Part shown: one piece after another, positions 57,609 to 64,000 of the stretch
Numbering within the stretch: position 1 is the stretch's first letter
How the letters are laid out: every line of letters starts with the position of its first letter
Source of the DNA: Teichococcus aerophilus
GTDB lineage: Bacteria; Pseudomonadota; Alphaproteobacteria; Acetobacterales; Acetobacteraceae
Direction: 5' to 3'
DNA length: 64,000 nucleotides
Assembly (NCBI RefSeq): GCF_014490485.1
Contig: NZ_JACTVA010000008.1
Span: 1 to 64,000 of the forward strand
Notes under the pieces: model-generated
What the model saw: only the letters and a program-made list of their open reading frames with translations
The model's database searches: none
What the model was told of the DNA's origin: nothing
Position numbers and translations under genes: made by a program

Positions 57609-59060
57609 TCAGCGGCCGCGCGTGACCAGCCGGCCCGGCTTCTCGCCCGTTGCTTTACCTTCGGCGAAGGAGAGCACGCCGTTGGCCCAGACCTTGTCGA
57701 TGCCGACGCTCATCTGCACCGGGTCCTCGAAGGTGGCGTTGTCGATGACGGTGGCGGGGTCGAACAACACCAGGTCGGCATAAGCGCCTTCGCGGATCAC
57801 GCCGCGGTCGACCATGCCGAAGACCTGGGCGCAGCGGCCGGTCATCTTGTGCACCGCCGTCTCCAGGTCGAACAGGCCGAGCTGGCGGGAATACAGCCCC
57901 AGCACGCGCGGGAAGGTGCCCCACAGACGCGGGTGCGGCTTCTCGTCATGCGGCAGGCCGTCCGAGCCGATCATGGAAAGCGGATGGCGCATGATGCGGC
58001 GCACATCCTCCTCATCCATCTGGAAGGTCACGGCGCCGGCCGGCGTCAGCCGCTCGGCAGCGGCGCGCAGGTCGGTGTTCCAGCCGCGCGCGATCTCGGA
58101 CAAGTCGCGCCCCGCCATCTCCGGATACGGCACGGACCAGGTGATGATGGTGCGCAATTCGTCCCGCACCTTGTCCGCCATCAGCACGGTTGAGCCGGCG
58201 GGGTACGGGTACATGTCGAACGCCACTTCCTGCATCGAGGCCGCGGCCTCGATCAGCGCCAGCGTCTGCACGGAGCGGCCGTAATTCTCCGGCATCGAGC
58301 ATTTGTGGTGGCTGATATGCACCGGCAGGCCGAGACGCGTGCCGATGCGCAGCGTCTCCTCGATCGACGCCAGCACATGGTTCGCCTCGTCCCGCATATG
58401 GCTGGTATAGAGGCCGCCAGTGGTCTTCAGCGCCTCGCCGACCGCGATGACCTCCTCGGTCGTCGCCGCCTTGTTCAGCGGGTAGTACAGGCCGGTCGAG
58501 AAGCCGGAGGCGCCTTCCATCAGCGACTGCTTCAGGCGGGCGTGCATGCGGTGGATCTCGGCTTCCTTCGCCGGGCGCAGCACGTCGCCCTGCATCGCCT
58601 CGACGCGCAATGTCTGGTGGCCGACCAGGGCGTAGGTGTTCACCTCGCTGCCCTTGGTCTTCAGCGCGTGGGCGTAGTCGCCGAAGCTGTCGAAGGTCCA
58701 CCACTGCTCGTCGCCCAGCAGGTCCAGCGGCGCCGGCGGGCGGCTGGCGGTGTGGCGCATCGGCGCCAGGCTGATGCCGCAATTGCCCACCACCACCGTG
58801 GTCACGCCCTGGCTGATCTTGCACAGCGTGCAGGCAGGGCCGCACAGCACGGCACGGTCGTCATGCGTATGGCTGTCGATGAAGCCGGGGGCGATGGCCT
58901 TGCCGGTGGCGATGACCTCGCGGTCCGCCGTGGCGCCGCCCAGGTCGCCCACGCCGACGATGCGGTCGCCGCTGACGCCGACATCGCCGATCCGGCGCGG
59001 CGCGCCCGTCCCGTCGAAGATCGTGGCATCCCGGATGATGATATCGCAGCGCAGCGCCAT
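57609..59060 (-). CDS. N-acyl-D-amino-acid deacylase (D-aminoacylase family)
   Basis: A 483-residue amidohydrolase that frees D-amino acids from N-acyl forms. It begins CDIIIRDATIFDGTGAPRR, with zinc motif FIDSHTHDDRAVL, GVTTVVVGNCGISLAP (typical of D-aminoacylases), VHISHHKCSMPENYG and SMIGSDGLPHDEKPHPRLWGTFPR (in parts). Cys in GNCGIS and the ordered His/Asp ligands are present. No signal peptide. Divergent from the acylase at 59201 and followed by lysE, so the three form an acyl-amino-acid module. Confidence 0.92.
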   Translation of the reverse strand: MALRCDIIIRDATIFDGTGAPRRIGDVGVSGDRIVGVGDLGGATADREVIATGKAIAPGFIDSHTHDDRAVLCGPACTLCKISQGVTTVVVGNCGISLAPMRHTASRPPAPLDLLGDEQWWTFDSFGDYAHALKTKGSEVNTYALVGHQTLRVEAMQGDVLRPAKEAEIHRMHARLKQSLMEGASGFSTGLYYPLNKAATTEEVIAVGEALKTTGGLYTSHMRDEANHVLASIEETLRIGTRLGLPVHISHHKCSMPENYGRSVQTLALIEAAASMQEVAFDMYPYPAGSTVLMADKVRDELRTIITWSVPYPEMAGRDLSEIARGWNTDLRAAAERLTPAGAVTFQMDEEDVRRIMRHPLSMIGSDGLPHDEKPHPRLWGTFPRVLGLYSRQLGLFDLETAVHKMTGRCAQVFGMVDRGVIREGAYADLVLFDPATVIDNATFEDPVQMSVGIDKVWANGVLSFAEGKATGEKPGRLVTRGR

Positions 59061-59092
59061 GGCAGGGCGTCCCCTCGGAAAGGCAAGGCTGC

Positions 59093-59122
59093 GGATCATG
59101 CCCCCATCGGGACGGATGATCC
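59093..59122. promoter_or_regulatory. Inverted repeat in the deacylase/acylase divergent gap
   Basis: GGATCAT (59093-59099) and ATGATCC (59116-59122) are perfect 7-base arms with a 16-base spacer, midway in the 140-base divergent gap, so a shared regulator site is possible. Confidence 0.35.
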
Positions 59123-59200
59123 AGCCGGCTCCCGCACATTGCGCGCCGCCCTTCCCGCTCCTAGCCTGCCGCAACGCTTCTTACGGGAGACACCGCCGTC

Positions 59201-61573
59201 ATGACCGACGCAACGCCGCACGCCACGCAGGAGACGATCACGCTGGAGGGGCTCCAGGCGCCAGCCTCCATCGTGGTGGACCGCTGGGGCGTGCCGCACC
59301 TGCGGGCGGAGAACGAGGCCGACCTGTTCTTCCTGCAAGGCTTCAACGCGGCGCGGGACCGGCTCTGGCAGATCGACCTCTGGCGCAAGCGTGGCCTCGG
59401 CCTGCTGGCCGCCGATTTCGGCCCGGGCTTCCTGGCGCAGGACCGGGCCTCCCGCCTGTTCCTCTATCGCGGCGACATGGACGCGGAGTTCAACGCCTAC
59501 TCGCCGGATGCACGCGAGATCTGCGCCGCCTTCGTCGCCGGCATCAACGCCTATGTCGATCTGTGCGAGCGGGAGCCGGCGCGCCTGCCGCCGGAATTCG
59601 TCTCCCTCGGCACCAAGCCGCGCCACTGGGCGGCGGAGGACGTGGTGCGCATCCGCAGCCATAGCCTGACGCGCAACGCGCTGTCCGAGGTGCTGCGCGC
59701 CATCGTGCTCTCCCGCGCCGACCTGGCGACCGACCTGCTGCGCAAGGATATCGAGCCGATGCGCGAGCCGACGCGGCCGGAGGGGCTGGACCTCAGCTCC
59801 ATCGGCGCCGAGGTGCTAGACACTTTCAAGCTGGCCACCGCCGCCGTCACCTTCTCGGCCGAGCGCCTTTCCGCGCCGCTGGTGGATTGGCGCCGCTGGA
59901 GCAAGGTGGCCGATAGCGGCGAGATCATGCGCAATGCGGAGATGGAGGGCTCGAACAACTGGGCCGTGCATGGCAGCCGCACCGCCAGCGGCCGCCCCAT
60001 CCTGGCCAGCGACCCGCACCGCGCCCATGCGGCGCCCGGGCTGCGCTACCTCGTCCATCTCGATGCGCCCGGCTTCAACGCCATCGGCATGGGTGAGCCC
60101 GCGGTGCCGGGTATCTCCATGGGCCATAATGGCACCGCCGCCTTCGCACTGACCATCCATGGCGCCGACCAGGAAGACGTCATGGTCTACGAGACCATCG
60201 GCGACGGCGATTCCTATCGCTACGGCGATGCCTACGAACAGATGGTCGAGGAGATGTCCGAGTTCGTGGTGAAGGGCCATGAGACGCAGAGCCTGCCGCT
60301 GCGCTTCACCCGCCATGGGCCGGTCGTCGCGGAAGCGCCGGGGCGCGCCATCGCCATCCGCACCGTGTGGATGCTGCCGGGCTCCGCGCCGTATCTCCGC
60401 AGCCTCTCCGGCATGCGCAGCACCACGGTGGACGGCTTTGCCGAGGCGATGCGCGGCTGGGGCACGCCCTCCGTCAACCAGGTCTATGCCGATGTCACCG
60501 GCACCATTGCCTGGATGCCCACCGGCTACGCGCCGCAGCGGCCGAACTGGGACGGGCTGCTGCCGGTGCCGGGCGATGGCCGCTACGAATGGTCCGGCCT
60601 GCTGGACCCGGCGGAGCACCCGCTGGTGGTCAACCCGCCGGAAGGCTTCGTCGCTTCCGCCAACGAGCAGAACCTGCCGGCCGACTGGCCGCATGCCGAG
60701 AAGATGTACGGCTACGAGTGGACCGAGTACTACCGCGCCCGCCGCATCCGCGAAGTGCTCGGCGCCACCGGCGTGAATGACGTGCCGCTGCACCGCGTGG
60801 AAGACTCCGCCGCGTTGCAGACCGACGTCCTCTCCATCCCCGCGCGCCAGTTGTGCGACCTGCTGCTGCGCCTGCCGCGCAGCGGTGCCGCGCCGGAATT
60901 GTGGGCAGCGCTGACGATGCTGGAGGAATGGGACCACCGCCTGCGCGCCACCAGCCCGGCCGCGGCGTTGTTCGAGGTGTTCCTGGCCAAGTTCCTAAAG
61001 CCGCGCATGCTGACGCTGCTGGTCCCGGATGCCTCGCTGCGCCCGCTGCTGCTGCCGCAGGACAACGTGGTGCTGGTGCGGGTGCTGGAGAACCCGGACG
61101 ACCGCTTCGGCACCGATGCACGGGCCGGGCGGGACGAGTTGCTCGCCTCCTGCCTGACCGGCGCCTTCCGCGATTGCGAGAAGCGGATGGGTGCCTCGCC
61201 CTCCGCCTGGTCCTGGGGCAAGCTGCATTCCGGCTACTTCAGCCACGCGCTTTCCGGCCTCTCGGCCGAGCAGGCGCATTGGGATGTCGGGCCGCTGCCC
61301 GTCGGCGGCAGTTCCTCGACGCCGATGCACACCGGGTACCGCCCGTCCGACTTCCGCGCCATGCACGGCGCTTCCGTCCGCCTGGTGATGGACGTGGGCG
61401 AGTGGGACAACAGCATCGCCATCAACGCGCCGGGGCAGTCAGGCGATCCGCGCTCCCCGCACTACGCCGACCTGGCGCCGGGCTGGTCGCGTGGCGAGTA
61501 CGTGCCGCTGCTCTACTCGCGCGCGGCGGTCGATGCGAAGGAGATGCAGCGGATCACGCTGCTGCCGGGCTGA
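59201..61573 (+). CDS. Penicillin acylase family Ntn hydrolase
   Basis: A 790-residue N-terminal nucleophile hydrolase. The alpha part starts ASIVVDRWGVPHLRAENEADLFFLQGF and has AARDRLWQIDLWRKRGLGLL; the autocatalytic site is MEGSNNWAVHGSRT with Ser251 as the future beta-chain N-terminus, and LASDPHRAHAAPGL and GQSGDPRSPHYADLAPGW (conserved C-terminal block) follow. Relatives cleave penicillin G, N-acyl-homoserine lactones or other N-acyl compounds. No signal peptide is visible, unlike secreted acylases, so a cytoplasmic enzyme is implied. Confidence 0.92.
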   Translation: MTDATPHATQETITLEGLQAPASIVVDRWGVPHLRAENEADLFFLQGFNAARDRLWQIDLWRKRGLGLLAADFGPGFLAQDRASRLFLYRGDMDAEFNAYSPDAREICAAFVAGINAYVDLCEREPARLPPEFVSLGTKPRHWAAEDVVRIRSHSLTRNALSEVLRAIVLSRADLATDLLRKDIEPMREPTRPEGLDLSSIGAEVLDTFKLATAAVTFSAERLSAPLVDWRRWSKVADSGEIMRNAEMEGSNNWAVHGSRTASGRPILASDPHRAHAAPGLRYLVHLDAPGFNAIGMGEPAVPGISMGHNGTAAFALTIHGADQEDVMVYETIGDGDSYRYGDAYEQMVEEMSEFVVKGHETQSLPLRFTRHGPVVAEAPGRAIAIRTVWMLPGSAPYLRSLSGMRSTTVDGFAEAMRGWGTPSVNQVYADVTGTIAWMPTGYAPQRPNWDGLLPVPGDGRYEWSGLLDPAEHPLVVNPPEGFVASANEQNLPADWPHAEKMYGYEWTEYYRARRIREVLGATGVNDVPLHRVEDSAALQTDVLSIPARQLCDLLLRLPRSGAAPELWAALTMLEEWDHRLRATSPAAALFEVFLAKFLKPRMLTLLVPDASLRPLLLPQDNVVLVRVLENPDDRFGTDARAGRDELLASCLTGAFRDCEKRMGASPSAWSWGKLHSGYFSHALSGLSAEQAHWDVGPLPVGGSSSTPMHTGYRPSDFRAMHGASVRLVMDVGEWDNSIAINAPGQSGDPRSPHYADLAPGWSRGEYVPLLYSRAAVDAKEMQRITLLPG

Positions 61574-61579
61574 GCCGTT

Positions 61580-61606
61580 TGGCGGTGGCGCTGAAAGCGC
61601 CGCCGC
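61580..61606. terminator. Terminator-like hairpin between convergent genes
   Basis: GGCGGTGGCGCT (61580-61591) and AGCGCCGCCGCC (61595-61606) form a 12-bp stem (one G-U) with a 3-base loop, starting 7 bases after the acylase stop and close to the end of the facing gene. No long T-run. Confidence 0.5.
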
Positions 61607-61625
61607 CACGCCACGAAGGCCAGCC

Positions 61626-62567
61626 CTACAGCGGTGCCTTGCGCGGACCGGGCTGCTCCACCTGCTGCACGTACAGCCGTTGCTGCGCGTAGGAGATCCA
61701 CAGCCGGCGCTGTGCGATGTAGTCTAACCCCAGCAACATCGAGAACGGCGTGCCCGGCGGCAGGTCGATGATGCCGATCGGCCAGTTCCGCAAGGTTTCA
61801 GCGCCGATCTGCACCGTTTCGAAGCGCTGCATCCGCAGTTCCACCCGCGTTGCGCCGATGCCGTGCACCACGCCGATCGGCTTGCCGGATAGCGCGGATT
61901 GCGGAACGCCCAGCCCGGCGGCGGTGGAACGCAGCATCGTCGAGTGCTCGGCCCCCGTGTCCAGCACCGCCCACACGCCGGCCCCGTTCACCTGCACACG
62001 CAGCCGGATGAGCCCGTTGGGGAGCACTTCCAGCGGAATGGTGTCGTACTCGCCGCTCCAGGCCGGGGAAGTCCGGGCGAAGCAGGTGCGGGCATCGTGC
62101 AGCACGAAGCGGCGGGCGGGGAAATCGATCTCCACCTCCGACGTGCCGAGGAAGTCCGCGCCGATCAGCCCCACCATCGGCAGGCTGCCCGGCCGGCTGT
62201 GGGTCATCACCGGCAGGGTCAGCCGCTGCATCTCCCGCTCGCCGATGCGCATCTGCTGCACCAGCGCGTTGCGCTGCTGGGACACGCCGCCGATGCCGCG
62301 CGCGGTGGTGTTGCGCATCCGGTCCGGCGGCAGGCGCAGGGCGGCCGCGCTCTCGGCGAACAACGCGGTGGCGGTGGCGCCGGTATCCACCATGAAAGGC
62401 AGGCGCGTGCCGTTGATCTCCGCCGGCACCACCGGCTTGCCGCCGGCCAGCGAGATCGGCAGCACATCGCCCTGGCTGAAGTCGCACGGCGTCGCGCAGG
62501 CCGCCAGCAGCGCGGACGCCACCAGCACCAACCCGCGCAGGGCCCGCCGCAACCCGGCAGGCCTCAC
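61626..62567 (-). CDS. Retropepsin-like aspartic protease, two-lobed, lipoprotein
   Basis: A 313-residue exported protein. The start is GTG at 62567 overlapping the YaiI stop (GTGA); it gives an N-terminus RPAGLRRALRGLVLVASALL followed by the lipobox LAAC. Two aspartic-protease motifs occur: MVDTGATATAL (near residue 60) and VLDTGAEHSTML (near residue 200), each with a following hydrophobic-Gly segment (LIGADFLG, LLGLDYIA). So it is two retropepsin-like halves in one chain and might form one active site. Substrate unknown. Confidence 0.82.
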   Translation of the reverse strand: MRPAGLRRALRGLVLVASALLAACATPCDFSQGDVLPISLAGGKPVVPAEINGTRLPFMVDTGATATALFAESAAALRLPPDRMRNTTARGIGGVSQQRNALVQQMRIGEREMQRLTLPVMTHSRPGSLPMVGLIGADFLGTSEVEIDFPARRFVLHDARTCFARTSPAWSGEYDTIPLEVLPNGLIRLRVQVNGAGVWAVLDTGAEHSTMLRSTAAGLGVPQSALSGKPIGVVHGIGATRVELRMQRFETVQIGAETLRNWPIGIIDLPPGTPFSMLLGLDYIAQRRLWISYAQQRLYVQQVEQPGPRKAPL

Positions 62568-63064
62568 CACTCGATTGGCCGCCACAGCGCCACGGGCGGC
62601 GATGCCTTGGCGCGGATCGCCGCCTGCAATTCCGTCTCCAGCGCGGAGAGGAAGCGGGATTTGTCGGAACCCTGCATTGGCGCCGGGCCGCGCGTGGTGG
62701 CGCCGGTGGAACGCAGATGCTCCGCCACCGCACGCCCGGCCAGGGCACCGCCGATATTGTCGGTGGTCCAGACCGTGCCGTTATGCTTCAGCGCCCGCGC
62801 GCCCTTGGCCAGGCAGCGCGAGGCCAGTGGGATATCGGCGGTGACGCAGACATCGTGCTCGCTGATATGCTCGGCGATCCAGTCATCCGCGATATCCGCG
62901 CCGGCATCGACGATGACGCGCTTCACCCAGTCCACCTCCGGCAGGCGGATGCCGCGCGCCCCGTTGCTGACGACATGCACGATGAGGCCGAGGCGCTCCG
63001 CCACGCGGAACACCTCGTCCCGCACCGGGCAGGCATCGGCGTCGATATAGACGTCAGGCTTCAA
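62564..63064 (-). CDS. yaiI: YaiI/YqxD (DUF188, UPF0178) family protein
   Basis: A 166-residue DUF188 protein. The family signature is at the start (VYIDADACPVRDEVFRVAERLGL), followed by DDWIAEHISEHDVCVTADIPLASRCLAKGARAL (in parts), the PIN-like pattern with acidic residues, suggesting a nuclease-type fold. Function is unproven. The first codon is TTG, overlapping the upstream stop (TTGA); the fold begins three residues later, so no better start is available. Confidence 0.88.
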   Translation of the reverse strand: MKPDVYIDADACPVRDEVFRVAERLGLIVHVVSNGARGIRLPEVDWVKRVIVDAGADIADDWIAEHISEHDVCVTADIPLASRCLAKGARALKHNGTVWTTDNIGGALAGRAVAEHLRSTGATTRGPAPMQGSDKSRFLSALETELQAAIRAKASPPVALWRPIEW

Positions 63065-64000
63065 CCGGAGACATCCGCAAGCCAGCGCGTGACCACGGCG
63101 CAGGCACTGGCGAAATCCTCCATCCGCATGGCTTCGTGCGGATTGTGGCTGCCATTCTGGTTGCGAACGAACAGCATGCCAGCCGGAATGCCCGCAGCCG
63201 CGAAAGCCGCCGCGTCATGCCCGCCGCCCGAGGCCATCTCGATATGCCGCACGCCGCTGGCTTCCGCCGCGCGCGCCAACCCGGCCCGCACCTCGGCATC
63301 CATCGGCGAGGCCAGCGAGCCCGTCTCCGGCCCCAGGTCGAACCGCACGCCACGCCGCGCCTCGATCTCCGGCACCAGCACTGCGAGGCGCGCGAAGATG
63401 GCGTCCACGCTGCCCGGGTTCACGCTGCGCACATCCAGCATGAAGTTGGCCTCGCCAGGGATCTTGGTGAAGCCGGCCTCGGCGGTGGTGGCCAGGGTGC
63501 AGAATGTGCAGACCAGCCTGTGGCCCTGCGCCTCCAGCAACGCCCATTCCTCGTCCAGGCCCAACGCCAGCTCCGCCAGCGCGATGGCGGCGTCCCGGCG
63601 GTAGCGGCGCGGCGTGCCGCCGGAGTGGTTGTACTCGCCCAGCACCCGCCCCTGCCGCAGCCGGCGGGAACCGGGAATGCCGGTAACGACGGCGACCGGA
63701 ATCTCCTCCGCATCCAGCACCGGGCCCTGCTCGATATGCAGTTCCAGGAAGGCGGCGGTGTTGTCCGGCGTCAGCACGCGCTCGCCCCGCACGGCGAAAT
63801 CGGGGTCGAAGCCCTCCTCCCGCATGTGGTCGGCGAGCGACCGGCCGGTATCCTGCCGCTTCACCTGCAGCTCGGCCGCCTTCAGCATGCCCAGCGCGCC
63901 ACGGCTGCCGGGGTAGGAGGTGGGGAACCAAGCCCCCGCCTCCTCCGCCCGCGTGGCGATGACGGTGATGTCCCGCGCCGGCTGGAAGCCCGCGCGCTTC
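63061..64000 (-). CDS. M20-family amidohydrolase (allantoate/N-carbamoyl amino acid hydrolase), partial
   Basis: About 312 residues of a Zn-dependent hydrolase; the N-terminus lies beyond the right edge. The frame stays open to the edge. Visible features: AFLELHIEQGPVLDAEEIPV (metal Glu/His), GEYNHSGGTPRRYRRDAA, EANFMLDVRSVNPGSVDAIF and ASGGGHDAAAFAAAGIPAGMLFVRN with the catalytic HDA, as in hydantoinase/carbamoylase proteins (HyuC, AllC). It hydrolyses N-carbamoyl amino acids or allantoate. The stop overlaps the YaiI start. Confidence 0.9.
   Translation of the reverse strand, partial: KRAGFQPARDITVIATRAEEAGAWFPTSYPGSRGALGMLKAAELQVKRQDTGRSLADHMREEGFDPDFAVRGERVLTPDNTAAFLELHIEQGPVLDAEEIPVAVVTGIPGSRRLRQGRVLGEYNHSGGTPRRYRRDAAIALAELALGLDEEWALLEAQGHRLVCTFCTLATTAEAGFTKIPGEANFMLDVRSVNPGSVDAIFARLAVLVPEIEARRGVRFDLGPETGSLASPMDAEVRAGLARAAEASGVRHIEMASGGGHDAAAFAAAGIPAGMLFVRNQNGSHNPHEAMRMEDFASACAVVTRWLADVSG

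Noticed and set aside
59201-61573. Calling the acylase a penicillin resistance or biosynthesis gene
   Set aside because: No beta-lactam gene context; the family name does not define the substrate.

Overview
The window looks like chromosome from a high-GC alphaproteobacterium, most likely Acetobacteraceae of the Roseomonas type. This rests on strong third-position GC bias, a comF–grxC–DUF1178 operon, DUF2312/GapR-like and DUF1244 genes, class II DAHP synthase, and several orphan Bug/TctC binding proteins. It is inference from gene content, not a species assignment. About 59 protein genes fill nearly all the sequence. I saw no rRNA, tRNA, CRISPR array, prophage or transposase gene.

Layout. 1-4.3 kb: housekeeping genes (DUF1178, grxC, comF, a BioC-like methyltransferase, map, radC). 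4.4-13.5 kb: ClC channel, ABC1/UbiB-like kinase with an M3 peptidase, acyl-CoA ligase, a P-loop protein, a SnoaL-like protein, DUF2312/GapR and DUF1244. 13.6-18.4 kb: a glyoxylate aminotransferase divergent from a large FAD/Fe-S hydroxyacid dehydrogenase, a glyoxylate/2-hydroxyacid module. 18.4-26.5 kb: an OmpA-like porin with a structured leader, DUF1194, an MFS exporter, an SbmA/YddA-type ABC transporter with a VOC protein, and a DHFR-like reductase. 26.6-32 kb: a probable sugar-acid catabolic operon (GntR regulator; 2-hydroxyacid dehydrogenase, IlvD/Edd dehydratase, RraA-like aldolase, Bug protein) with a FadR-type operator and a small coupled leader ORF.

32-38.8 kb: a second SnoaL-like protein, XRE regulator, ABM monooxygenase, amidase, gamma-glutamyltransferase, CsaA, xanthine phosphoribosyltransferase and another 2-hydroxyacid dehydrogenase. 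38.9-42 kb: a peptide-type binding protein overlapping an SDR, which overlaps a lactonase-like metallo-beta-lactamase-fold hydrolase. 42-46.4 kb: nicotinate phosphoribosyltransferase, class II DAHP synthase and an orphan peptide-binding protein. 46.5-52.2 kb: ABC-F ATPase, EamA permease, PhoD phosphatase and a glycosyltransferase, with three copies of a dispersed repeat in the gaps. 52.3-57.6 kb: FAD oxidoreductase–Bug–IclR operon, aroQ, a membrane protein and a LysE exporter. 57.6-64 kb: an N-acyl-D-amino-acid deacylase divergent from a penicillin-acylase-family enzyme, a two-lobed retropepsin-like lipoprotein, YaiI and a partial M20 amidohydrolase.

The most interesting feature cuts across the genes. 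A family of roughly 75-107 bp intergenic repeats occurs seven times (copies A-G). The best copies have terminal inverted repeats (AGCGTGAT…ATCACGCT), two internal hairpins with compensatory changes and a conserved core (TGAATCGCGCGRYCAGAC). It resembles a MITE/REP-like element, and two copies supply the stop codon of the adjoining gene. I found no convincing new defence or biosynthetic system; other leads are two adjacent dyads at lysE, two short ORFs with strong ribosome binding sites, and three unassigned metabolic operons.
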